Notes: a model not told the origin generated them from the letters alone. A DNA stretch of 29,206 nucleotides from Bacteroidota bacterium (GCA_025356715.1 JANXRU010000333.1:1-29206), one strand, 5' to 3'; positions 8,156-14,586 are shown, numbered from the stretch's first letter. A program made the numbers and translations.

Positions 8156-8665
8156 TTATTTGATAAGAGAAGCTTTTATTTCTTTCAAATCCTGATTTAA
8201 CATAGATTTAAAATTAATGATTGAAATATTTTTATAGAGTTTACCTCTTTTATAAGCTGCATTAAGATATTTCCATTCAGTAGGAAGTAAACACCATGCT
8301 CCAATACGTGTACTAATAGAAGCAATAGATTTATTGCCATTGCCATGTAAAAAAAACTGCAAGGCTACTTCATCTTTAAACGTTAAAGAATAATCAAATA
8401 GAATATGATGAATATCATGGTACTCTGCTCCTACCAATAATTCCACTTCATTCTTCTTTAAGAATTCACCTAAAGACTTACCAAGACTTCCATCTGCATA
8501 TTGGAGCAATTGGACTCTATTCATATTCCAATTTTTATCATTTGAACCAATGCTAAATACCATAGGTCCTATCAAAGTAGCCACCCAAGAAGAAGTTTTC
8601 AAATGTATTTGCATTATATAATCAATTATAGTTTTAGGATTCTCGCGTGCTGTTCTCATTTTCAT
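8156..8665 (-). CDS. Coq4-like protein with intact HDxxH-x11-E motif
   Basis: The 169-residue soluble protein has the Coq4 signature: GEFLKKNEVELLVGAEYHDIHH, then eleven residues and a Glu. In detail His83, Asp84, His87 and Glu99 give HDxxH-x11-E, the metal-ligand motif of Coq4, followed by a VALQFFLHGNGN helix like the 'GE...kwFe..q.glp' part of the family. Coq4 proteins act on or bind polyisoprenoid quinone intermediates at membranes; eukaryotic COQ4 has been linked to removal of the C1 carboxyl group in ubiquinone synthesis. Bacteroidota normally use menaquinone, so a role in ubiquinone synthesis is unlikely, and another isoprenoid lipid substrate is my inference. The gene sits between the 158-residue membrane protein (22 bp) and the DUF4173-type gene, in the operon that ends with dgkA. 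Confidence 0.75.
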   Translation of the reverse strand: MKMRTARENPKTIIDYIMQIHLKTSSWVATLIGPMVFSIGSNDKNWNMNRVQLLQYADGSLGKSLGEFLKKNEVELLVGAEYHDIHHILFDYSLTFKDEVALQFFLHGNGNKSIASISTRIGAWCLLPTEWKYLNAAYKRGKLYKNISIINFKSMLNQDLKEIKASLIK

Positions 8666-8687
8666 AGGATTATGTTGTTTTTAACAC

Positions 8688-9164
8688 TTATACATTTTTA
8701 GTTATATTTTTTTCTAATACCTTAATTTGATGTTTCACATATACTAATGGAATTAAACCTAAGGCGCCAAATGAACAATCTATTAATACATGATAATAAG
8801 GGATGCCTCTAATAGGTGCGCAAATAAAGGCTAAAGGAAATACTGCGATGCAAGAAATAATTCCAATCGTAATGTTAAATTTATTTTTTACTGGATTAAT
8901 ATAAACGCCCACAAAAAACAAAGCGATAATCATATGAGCAAAAGCTAACCAATCAGTTCCATACAAAACCACAGACGGCGTTTGATGAACTGCGTCCGAA
9001 ACTTGCTGTATCCAATGATGAAAAAAATGAGGAAACGAATTTAGGTGTGCCATCATCCAATCAGCCTCTGTTACTAATGGAAACGCGGTAACGCCACTTA
9101 ATACTAACAATATGATAAATACCATTACCACTCTTCTGATTTTTTTTAGCTCTGTTGTTTTCAT
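8688..9164 (-). CDS. Unrecognised 158-residue four-helix membrane protein
   Basis: This is the first gene of the seven-member minus-strand run 9164 to 5084. Four helices are visible: about residues 11-30, 66-86, 92-116 and 122-143. Between the first two is a polar loop of about 35 residues with DWMMAHLNSFPHFFHHWIQQV, rich in His and Trp. Further conserved-looking polar segments are YGTDWLAFAHM and CAPIRGIPYYHVLIDCSFG. The clustered His, Asp and Arg near helix ends could form a metal or lipid-headgroup site, but no family was recognised. A palindromic operator and promoter-like boxes lie 33-67 bp upstream of the ATG (9197-9231), so it leads its transcript. Confidence 0.75.
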   Translation of the reverse strand: MKTTELKKIRRVVMVFIILLVLSGVTAFPLVTEADWMMAHLNSFPHFFHHWIQQVSDAVHQTPSVVLYGTDWLAFAHMIIALFFVGVYINPVKNKFNITIGIISCIAVFPLAFICAPIRGIPYYHVLIDCSFGALGLIPLVYVKHQIKVLEKNITKNV

Positions 9165-9196
9165 TTTATATATTATTAATTTTAGTTTCTTTTAAT

Positions 9197-9231
9197 TAAA
9201 AGTACTTTGAATTTCAAAGTTTTTGTTCAAA
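9197..9231 (-). promoter_or_regulatory. Candidate promoter of the seven-gene membrane operon
   Basis: On the minus strand TTTG (9228-9231) is followed after 23 bp by TACTTTTA (9197-9204), one mismatch from the Bacteroidota -7 box TAnnTTTG. The spacer is at the long end of the usual range. The operator palindrome 9204-9220 fills most of the spacer, and the -33 box abuts the T-run of the upstream gene's terminator. Confidence 0.5.
9204..9220. promoter_or_regulatory. Palindromic operator copy 1, ACTTTG-N5-CAAAGT
   Basis: The 17-bp sequence ACTTTGAATTTCAAAGT is a perfect inverted repeat apart from its central base, 40-56 bp upstream of the ATG of the 158-residue membrane gene. The same half-sites with the same 5-bp gap occur at 10218-10234 in front of the operon that encodes the winged-helix regulator. 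Scanning the window by eye found no third intergenic copy. Most likely it is the binding site of that regulator as a dimer, placed to block RNA polymerase. Confidence 0.7.
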
Positions 9232-9252
9232 AAAAAGGATTAACGATCCTTT
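9229..9252 (-). terminator. Intrinsic terminator containing the regulator's stop codon
   Basis: On the minus strand this reads AAAGGAT, loop CGTTA, ATCCTTT, then more T, for a run of eight T in all. The stop TAA of the winged-helix gene (9240-9242) lies in the loop and the first base of the descending arm, and the ascending arm encodes Lys-Asp. The stem is only 7 bp with two G-C pairs, so read-through is likely. It separates the regulator operon from the membrane operon that starts right after it. Confidence 0.65.
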
Positions 9253-9536
9253 AATAATTTTTCAAGCGCATCTAAATGTTCATTAAAAGCTTTCATACCA
9301 ATTTTTGTAGCAGAATAAGTCGTTAAAGGTTTCTTACCAACAAACTCTTTCTTAACATGTATATAACCTTCTTTCTCTAATGCAGTAACATGACTCGCTA
9401 AATTTCCATCTGTAATATCAAGTGTTTCTTTCATCGTACTAAAATCAACACTGTCGTTCACCATCAATACACTCATCAAACCCAGCCGGATACGATTCTC
9501 AAACGCTTTATTTAAATTATATATATAATTTTTCAT
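9240..9536 (-). CDS. Winged-helix transcriptional regulator (HTH_34/MarR-like, single domain)
   Basis: The 98-residue DNA-binding protein begins with NKAFENRIRLGLMSVLMVND, a first helix typical of the HTH_34 'winged helix DNA-binding domain' family. The helix-turn-helix is roughly residues 32-58 (STMKETLDITDGNLASHVTALEKEGY), followed by a wing with VKKEFVGKKPLTTYSATKIG and a C-terminal dimerisation helix. No ligand domain is present, so any signal probably comes through a partner; such regulators are often encoded with a membrane protein, here the 6-TM gene 12 bp upstream. It probably binds the two ACTTTG-N5-CAAAGT palindromes, controlling its own operon and the membrane operon downstream. 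That link is inferred from position and symmetry. Confidence 0.9.
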   Translation of the reverse strand: MKNYIYNLNKAFENRIRLGLMSVLMVNDSVDFSTMKETLDITDGNLASHVTALEKEGYIHVKKEFVGKKPLTTYSATKIGMKAFNEHLDALEKLLKDR

Positions 9537-9548
9537 TTATAAAAAGGC

Positions 9549-10199
9549 CTAAATCTCTTTCGTTCCTCTTTCATACTTATACCACATGGTTGCACCATAA
9601 ACGATATGCAACACTCCAAACCCAAGTGCCCAATATAATAATCCATTTCCTAAATTGAAGGCATTGATTAACCCTAATACAATTTCACAAATTCCAAAGT
9701 AACGAATATCATCATAGGTATATTTACTCGCGTTAATTAATGCCAGTCCATAAAATAACAACATAGCGGGCGCTATATAATAGACTGCCCCATCATTTAA
9801 TAGCGCTAAACAAAATATACCACCAGCCACTAAAGGAATACATAAATTAATTAATACTCTAATCGCCGTATGATCAAATAAATTTTGGCCCATCCGTTTT
9901 GCTTTTCGATTCGAAAAATAATACGCTGTTAAAATAGATAAGGACAATATACTGACGGCTATTAATATAAAATTAAAATAAACCGTGTTTATATAAAAAG
10001 TATCCGTACCATCACCTGTATAGCAATTATGATAATTAATGAACTGACAATACAAATATGCCACATATGCGCCTATTAATGCAAAAACACCTGCAAATAC
10101 ACCCGACAACCCACTCAATGATAAAAAGCGAGTTGATTTTTTCATCATGTTGCGAATATCTTGTATCGCTTCGAGGTGGTTGGTATTTTCTGTTGTCAT
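9549..10199 (-). CDS. Six-helix membrane protein encoded with the winged-helix regulator
   Basis: No family name can be given with confidence. The 216-residue product has a short soluble N-terminus containing LEAIQDIRNMMKKSTRFLSLSG and then about six transmembrane helices (residues about 30-53, 72-95, 110-130, 135-153, 163-182 and 185-205), ending in a charged YKYERGTKEI tail. 'EaI.dIR.MME.S.rF.sLSG' is a recurring N-terminus of Bacteroidota membrane proteins paired with HTH_34 regulators, so I take it as a sensory or modulating partner. It is first in a two-gene operon with the regulator (12 bp apart), and a palindromic operator and promoter stand directly before its ATG. Confidence 0.8.
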   Translation of the reverse strand: MTTENTNHLEAIQDIRNMMKKSTRFLSLSGLSGVFAGVFALIGAYVAYLYCQFINYHNCYTGDGTDTFYINTVYFNFILIAVSILSLSILTAYYFSNRKAKRMGQNLFDHTAIRVLINLCIPLVAGGIFCLALLNDGAVYYIAPAMLLFYGLALINASKYTYDDIRYFGICEIVLGLINAFNLGNGLLYWALGFGVLHIVYGATMWYKYERGTKEI

Positions 10200-10217
10200 G
10201 TTATAAATATTAAAAGC

Positions 10218-10234
10218 ACTTTGCGATACAAAGT
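10218..10234. promoter_or_regulatory. Palindromic operator copy 2, ACTTTG-N5-CAAAGT
   Basis: The 17-bp sequence ACTTTGCGATACAAAGT has the same 6-bp half-sites and 5-bp gap as 9204-9220 but a different centre, which is what a dimeric repressor site is expected to look like. It starts 19 bp upstream of the ATG at 10199 and overlaps the -7 promoter box, so binding should repress the regulator's own operon. Confidence 0.7.
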
Positions 10235-10258
10235 TATTATAATATTTTTATTCTGCAA
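10229..10258 (-). promoter_or_regulatory. Bacteroidota-type promoter of the regulator operon
   Basis: On the minus strand a TTG (10256-10258) precedes, after 19 bp, a perfect TAnnTTTG box (TAACTTTG, 10229-10236), matching the -33/-7 layout of the Bacteroidota primary sigma factor. The predicted start lies about 25 bp before the ATG. Operator copy 2 overlaps the -7 box. Confidence 0.65.
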
Positions 10259-10319
10259 TATTATTTAATATTTTTTTGATGAAATAATTTAAGTTATGTT
10301 TTTAGATAAGGTTATACTA

Positions 10320-10359
10320 AAAAAGCAGCTACCTAACAACTGTTAAATAACTGCTTTTT
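10320..10359 (-). terminator. Terminator behind the DUF3276 gene
   Basis: A 9-bp outer stem (AAAAAGCAG at 10320-10328 with CTGCTTTTT at 10351-10359) encloses an inner 5-bp hairpin (TAACA / TGTTA, 10334-10345). The minus-strand transcript ends in a T-run. It stands 20 bp beyond the stop of the DUF3276 gene and about 60 bp upstream of the divergently oriented side of the regulator promoter, insulating the two. Confidence 0.75.
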
Positions 10360-10378
10360 AATATCATTTATGTAAATC

Positions 10379-10708
10379 TTATTTTCCTAAATCTTCAAAG
10401 TTTACATCACCTTTTTTTTCGTTGTAAGGCTCTCGTTCTACAATTGGAGGGGCGTTTTCTTTAATGATTTCAATGGATTCGTTTAATCCTTCCATAAATT
10501 TCTCGAAGTCTTCTTTGTACAAAAATATTTTATGTTTTTCGTACGAAAATTTACCATCATCACCAAAACGTTTTTTACTTTCAGTTATGGTTAAATAATA
10601 ATCATTTCCACGTGTTGATTTCACGTCAAAAAAATAGGTACGCTTACCTGCTTTTACAGCCTTAGAAAACAAATCTTCTCTTTCTGTTCTTTCTCTCTCT
10701 TCGCTCAT
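10379..10708 (-). CDS. DUF3276 family PUR-domain nucleic-acid-binding protein
   Basis: The 109-residue protein matches the small PUR-alpha-like (DUF3276) proteins of Bacteroidota and spirochaetes. The core runs KRTYFFDVKSTRGNDYYLTI, then TESKKRF, FSYEKHKIFLYKEDFEKFME and a helix GLNESIEIIKEN, the strand-helix order of one PUR repeat. PUR domains bind single-stranded or melted DNA/RNA as dimers. The N-terminus is highly charged (EERERTEREDLF) and the C-terminal 18 residues are polar and probably disordered. It stands alone with its own terminator. The ssb gene lies 132 bp upstream on the same strand. Confidence 0.88.
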   Translation of the reverse strand: MSEERERTEREDLFSKAVKAGKRTYFFDVKSTRGNDYYLTITESKKRFGDDGKFSYEKHKIFLYKEDFEKFMEGLNESIEIIKENAPPIVEREPYNEKKGDVNFEDLGK

Positions 10709-10840
10709 TTAATTAATTTTTTAGTTCGTAACAAATATTTATATTTTTTTGTAGAACTTACTATACTGTTGAAAATTAGTTGAAAACTAAGAATTGCCTA
10801 TATTTAATTAAAATACGTTCGATTTTCATTAAAAAAACTA

Positions 10841-11185
10841 TCATTCAGCATTTTCTTTCTTCTGTAACACCAAAAATGATTCTCCTATAATTTCTGTTAG
10901 GTTGCGCTTAACCCCATCTTTATCTATCCATTGACGGGTTTGCAATTTACCTTCTAAATATATTTGTGTCCCTTTTTTAAGCATTTTTTCAGCACTTTCT
11001 GCCATATTACGCCACAAAACTATATGATGCCATTCTGTTTGCTCAACTTTGTTACCTAATTTATCTTTATAGGATTCGCTAGTAGCTAAACTAAAAGTTA
11101 CCTTTGCAATATTACCATCCAAATATTTTAGCTCTGGATCCTTTCCTAAATTCCCTACTAATATTACTTTATTTACACCAGTCAT
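10841..11185 (-). CDS. ssb: Single-stranded DNA-binding protein, short form
   Basis: The 114-residue product is an OB-fold Ssb. It starts MTGVNKVILVGNLGKDPELK and contains SLATSESYKD, TEWHHIVLWRNMAESAEKMLKKG, and IYLEGKLQTRQWIDKDGVKR, all diagnostic for bacterial Ssb. It ends right after the OB fold (VLQKKENAE). The Gly/Pro/Gln-rich linker and the acidic tip ending in Pro-Phe that bind partner proteins in standard Ssb are absent. It may therefore be a second, tail-less paralogue rather than the main replication Ssb. The reading frame closes with a normal stop, so there is no sign of frameshift within this window. It is monocistronic by spacing. Confidence 0.93.
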   Translation of the reverse strand: MTGVNKVILVGNLGKDPELKYLDGNIAKVTFSLATSESYKDKLGNKVEQTEWHHIVLWRNMAESAEKMLKKGTQIYLEGKLQTRQWIDKDGVKRNLTEIIGESFLVLQKKENAE

Positions 11186-11252
11186 GTTTATTTATTTAAT
11201 AATTCTATTTTGAATTCTTATATGAATCGTTTAAAAAACTAATAGGAACGAA

Positions 11253-11297
11253 AAAAGCCATAAATTCCAGACAACAATCTGTAAATCTATGGCTTTT
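11253..11297 (-). terminator. Terminator behind the secreted Cys-rich protein gene
   Basis: A 10-bp perfect stem (AAAAGCCATA at 11253-11262 with TATGGCTTTT at 11288-11297) surrounds an inner CAGA/TCTG hairpin. The minus-strand RNA ends in a T-rich arm. It lies 19 bp past the stop at 11316. The A-rich left arm could also serve plus-strand transcripts, but none is present upstream. Confidence 0.8.
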
Positions 11298-11315
11298 ATA
11301 TAATATGACTAAAAC

Positions 11316-11801
11316 TTAGTACTGAGAGAAGCCTTGTCTAGGAGTTACTTTGTGCTCAATTAATAAACCTACACATGCTGCATCAACAGGTTTGTGTTTA
11401 TCAGTTTCAGTAGCTCCTTTTGGAACAGTAACTTCTATAATTAACTGGCGCGTAGCAGTACTTTGGAACTCAAATAAAGGATCATTTTGAACTGTAGCGT
11501 TATCGAATAATAACTCATTTGTACGAGCATCAAAAATTTTATAATTTACTTTGTCTCCAATAGTCGTTTCACAACAAACATTAATTCTATAATCCATTCC
11601 TTTGTATATAACGCAACGGATTTTTGATGTTTGACCTTGATTGAATAATCCACTTTTTGACTGAGCATTATAAATCCACATAACGGCCTTGTCTGTCCCT
11701 TTAGAAACACAATATTGTCGGTGAAATTGACCGCACACCCCAGTTTGAGCTAAAGCCACTGTAGTGCTTAAAAAGAGAATAATTGTTGCTAGTTTTTTCA
11801 T
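11316..11801 (-). CDS. Secreted Cys-containing protein of unknown function
   Basis: The 161-residue protein has a clear signal peptide (MKKLATIILFLSTTVALAQ, cleavage likely after Ala18). The mature part contains six cysteines: TGVCGQFHRQYC near the start, SKIRC, the pair INVCC, and AACVG near the end. This suggests disulfide bonds in the periplasm or outside. Strand-rich stretches (YKIFDARTNELLFDN, FEFQSTATRQLIIEVTVPKG) suggest a beta-sandwich. No family was recognised. It is 39 bp downstream of a lipoprotein gene and probably co-transcribed with it and sucC; a terminator follows. Confidence 0.75.
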   Translation of the reverse strand: MKKLATIILFLSTTVALAQTGVCGQFHRQYCVSKGTDKAVMWIYNAQSKSGLFNQGQTSKIRCVIYKGMDYRINVCCETTIGDKVNYKIFDARTNELLFDNATVQNDPLFEFQSTATRQLIIEVTVPKGATETDKHKPVDAACVGLLIEHKVTPRQGFSQY

Positions 11802-11840
11802 AGTTGAATATTTTATATTTAAAAAATCTGAAAAGATATT

Positions 11841-12743
11841 TTATTTAGTTAAAGTGAATGAGTTACGAACAGATTTAATTTTATCAACGATTGCCTTATA
11901 TTGCTCCGCGGATAAAACCAATTCTTTAGTTCCTCCACCTAATACAGTTTTTGATTTATCTGAAGATTTAGAAGCTACTACTTCTTTTTCATTTATTTTA
12001 GCAAATTCAGCTTGCAACTCAGTAAATTGAACTATAACAGAGGCAACACTTGCATCACTTTCATATTTTTTTAAAAACTCATTTAAATTATCTAATGTAT
12101 ATTTTTGATCTGCTAAACGCTCAACAATTGGGCTATTCGCTTCATACTTAGCTAAATTGGTTGCTATATATAAACTTTCGATCCAACCACCAGCAACAAC
12201 TAAAGATAATGTTGGTCCTTGTTTACTAGCTTCAAGCGTTTCAAAAGAAGAAAAATAAACATCATCAGTGATGACAGATAAAGAATCAGGATTACCAATA
12301 TTACTTTCTAAACGTTTCATTACTTCAGGCTTAATTGCAGTAGAAACACCAATTTGATCGCCTAATTGTTTTACGGTTTTAAAATACTTTAAAGCCTCTG
12401 AACCAATTTCAAATATTGAACAATAACTTAAATCACAACTGTAAATACCAAAATTTAGAGCTTTAGATTTATTATCACTATAGTTTTTTTGATTATCTGG
12501 GCTATTTAAAAAACTAACATTTTTATTATTTTTACCGCCTACCATTTTAATAAACGTAAGCATCTCACCTGGAGAAGGAACTTGAAAAAATGTTTCAGTT
12601 ATTTGATTATCTGGAACAGCAACGGTTGCAGTATCTACAACTGTTGACTCTTCACTCTCTTCTGTTTTATCTCCACCACAAGAAGCCAACAATAATGTTG
12701 CTGCAAAGGGAACGATTAGTAAATAATTCTTTTTAATTAGCAT
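11841..12743 (-). CDS. Lipoprotein of unknown function
   Basis: The 300-residue protein has a lipoprotein signal: basic start, hydrophobic stretch and lipobox LLAS-Cys22. After the Cys come GGDKTEESEES, an acidic run like the lipoprotein export signals that send Bacteroidota lipoproteins to the cell surface, so an outer-membrane place is likely (inference). The rest is mostly helical (DSLSVITDDVYFSSFETLEA, then SLVVAGGWIESLYIATNLAK), and the C-terminal part has LDNLNEFLKKYESD. No catalytic motif or family was recognised. It lies 20 bp downstream of sucC on the same strand and probably shares its transcript. Confidence 0.8.
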   Translation of the reverse strand: MLIKKNYLLIVPFAATLLLASCGGDKTEESEESTVVDTATVAVPDNQITETFFQVPSPGEMLTFIKMVGGKNNKNVSFLNSPDNQKNYSDNKSKALNFGIYSCDLSYCSIFEIGSEALKYFKTVKQLGDQIGVSTAIKPEVMKRLESNIGNPDSLSVITDDVYFSSFETLEASKQGPTLSLVVAGGWIESLYIATNLAKYEANSPIVERLADQKYTLDNLNEFLKKYESDASVASVIVQFTELQAEFAKINEKEVVASKSSDKSKTVLGGGTKELVLSAEQYKAIVDKIKSVRNSFTLTK

Positions 12744-12763
12744 AACGGTTGTTTTTTTAATTT

Positions 12764-13957
12764 TTATTTTCCAATTAATTTAGCTACTAAATCTGCGGCT
12801 TCTTGCAATTGTATGGCAGAATATACTTTTAACCCTGATTCATCAATTAATTTTTTTGCTGCTTCAGCATTTGTTCCTTGCAAACGAACAATAATTGGAA
12901 CTGTAATATTTCCCATGTTTTTGTACGCATCAATTACTCCTTGAGCTACTCTATCACATCTAACAATACCTCCAAAAATATTTACTAAAATCGCTTTTAC
13001 GTTTTTGTCTCCTAAAATGATATGAAACGCTTTTTCAACACGTTCAGCATTTGCAGTTCCACCAACATCTAAAAAATTAGCAGGCTCGCCACCTGATAAC
13101 TTAATGATGTCCATAGTAGCCATTGCTAAACCTGCACCATTAACCATACAGCCAACATTTCCATCCAATTTCACATAATTCAATTCTGCTTTACGCGCTT
13201 GTACATCAACTGGATTTTCCTCAGTGTCATCACGCATAGCTTCAATATCTTTATGGCGATATAAGGCGTTATCATCTAAAGTTACTTTAGCATCAACTGC
13301 AATAATTTTATCATCAGAAGTTTTTAATACAGGATTTATTTCAAACATAGATGAATCAATTGAATCATATGCTTTATATAAAGCTGCAACAAATTTTGTC
13401 ATTTCTTTAAATGCATTTCCACTTAACCCAAGGTTAAATGCTACTTTACGACATTGAAAATCACGTAATCCTACTTTTGGATCAATTTCTTCTTTCCAAA
13501 TTAAATGAGGAGTAGCTTCTGCAACTTGTTCTATATCCATTCCTCCTTCTGTGCTGTACATAATAATATTACGACCAGTGGAACGATTTAACAAGATACT
13601 CATGTATAACTCTTTTGTAGGAGTAGCTCCTGGATAATATACATCCTGAGCAACTAATACTTTATTTACTAATTTCCCTTCAGCGCTCGTTTGAGGGGTA
13701 ATTAATTGCATACCAATAATGTTAGTAGCAACCTCTTTAACTTTTTCTAAATTTGGTGCAAATTTTACTCCGCCTCCTTTACCGCGTCCACCTGCGTGGA
13801 TTTGTGCTTTAATAACAACGCCACCGCACTTATATGTTTCCATAATTTGTTTGGCTGCAGCTACTGCTTGATCTGGAGTTTCAGCAACAATTCCTTCTTG
13901 AATGGCTACGCCAAAACTTTTTAATATACTTTTACCTTGATATTCGTGAATGTTCAT
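12764..13957 (-). CDS. sucC: Succinyl-CoA synthetase beta subunit (ADP-forming)
   Basis: The 397-residue TCA-cycle enzyme subunit makes ATP (or GTP) from succinyl-CoA together with the alpha subunit SucD. The ATP-grasp domain opens with MNIHEYQGKSILKSFGV and has KAQIHAGGRGKGGGVKFA near residues 50-70. The metal-binding end reads MFEINPVLKT...AVDAKVTLDDNALYRH. The CoA-ligase-like domain has GLAMATMDIIKLSGG, ANFLDVGGTAN and VNIFGGIVRCDRVA, where succinate and phosphate are handled. Length is normal. The partner sucD is not adjacent here, which is common in Bacteroidota. A strong consensus promoter stands 27-56 bp upstream of the ATG. Two exported-protein genes follow at 20 and 39 bp. Confidence 0.98.
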   Translation of the reverse strand: MNIHEYQGKSILKSFGVAIQEGIVAETPDQAVAAAKQIMETYKCGGVVIKAQIHAGGRGKGGGVKFAPNLEKVKEVATNIIGMQLITPQTSAEGKLVNKVLVAQDVYYPGATPTKELYMSILLNRSTGRNIIMYSTEGGMDIEQVAEATPHLIWKEEIDPKVGLRDFQCRKVAFNLGLSGNAFKEMTKFVAALYKAYDSIDSSMFEINPVLKTSDDKIIAVDAKVTLDDNALYRHKDIEAMRDDTEENPVDVQARKAELNYVKLDGNVGCMVNGAGLAMATMDIIKLSGGEPANFLDVGGTANAERVEKAFHIILGDKNVKAILVNIFGGIVRCDRVAQGVIDAYKNMGNITVPIIVRLQGTNAEAAKKLIDESGLKVYSAIQLQEAADLVAKLIGK

Positions 13958-13983
13958 AGTGAGATTAGGTCTAAATTTGCTTT

Positions 13984-14013
13984 CAAAAATAAGATTTTTA
14001 TTGGGAAAACAAA
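13984..14013 (-). promoter_or_regulatory. Promoter of sucC, perfect Bacteroidota consensus
   Basis: On the minus strand TTTG (14010-14013), an 18-bp spacer and TATTTTTG (13984-13991) match the -33 TTTG and -7 TAnnTTTG consensus exactly. The expected transcript start is about 20 bp ahead of the sucC ATG at 13957. Confidence 0.75.
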
Positions 14014-14061
14014 CATTTTTTTGATAAAAAAGGGAAATTTATGATGCTATTTAAAATTTAT

Positions 14062-14586
14062 CTAATCTTTGACCAATTGATATATCCACTCATCCTCGTA
14101 TTCATTTGTATTCAAACGATTCCATTGCTTTTTCAGACCAATTTGTAAAAACCCACATTTCTCAAATAAGGTAATACTTTCACTATTTGAGGCGCTGATG
14201 TTACAATACATTTGATGAAGTAATAACGTTTCAAAAGCATATTTTTTAACTAATTGTATGGAGTCAACTGCAAAGCCTTGTTTCCGGAAGGCTTCAAATA
14301 TTAATATACCAAGTCCTACCCTACCGTTCAATGCATCAAAATCAAATAAATCAATTGTTCCAATACATTCATGAGATTTTGTTTTGCAAATCATTAATCG
14401 CAATTGTTTATTCGTGTATATATCATTTTGAGAAGCCTCAAGATATTGCTTTAAAACATATTTACTAAATGGCGTAATGGTATTACTGACTTTCCATACC
14501 AATCGGTCATTTTCGCAAACATAAAGCAACTCTAAATCAGTTGGCTCAAGCGCCCTTAAATAAATATTGTCTGTATGTATAAACAT
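14062..14586 (-). CDS. GNAT family N-acetyltransferase (RimJ/RimL/SpeG-like)
   Basis: The 174-residue soluble enzyme transfers an acetyl group from acetyl-CoA. It has the RimL-type opening (IYLRALEPTDLELLY), strand SHECIGTIDLFDFDALNGRVGLGILI, and the CoA pyrophosphate loop FRKQGFAVDSIQLVKKYAF (Q/RxxGxA type). The closing part is CNISASNSESITLFEKCGF, with Asn/Ser positions as in the family, and ends in EDEWIYQL. The substrate cannot be read; SpeG-like polyamine and ribosomal-protein acetyltransferases look alike at this level. Its ATG overlaps the stop of the upstream unknown gene by one base (TAATG), indicating coupling. It probably ends the operon started by mgtE. Confidence 0.9.
   Translation of the reverse strand: MFIHTDNIYLRALEPTDLELLYVCENDRLVWKVSNTITPFSKYVLKQYLEASQNDIYTNKQLRLMICKTKSHECIGTIDLFDFDALNGRVGLGILIFEAFRKQGFAVDSIQLVKKYAFETLLLHQMYCNISASNSESITLFEKCGFLQIGLKKQWNRLNTNEYEDEWIYQLVKD

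Noticed and set aside
11459..11475. Sequence ACTTTGGAACTCAAATA resembling the ACTTTG-N5-CAAAGT operator
   Set aside because: It lies within a coding region and only the left half-site is complete; taken as chance.
11764..12030. Plus-strand ORF across the lipoprotein and secreted-protein genes
   Set aside because: Overlaps two exported-protein genes with clear signal peptides on the other strand; no recognisable motif.
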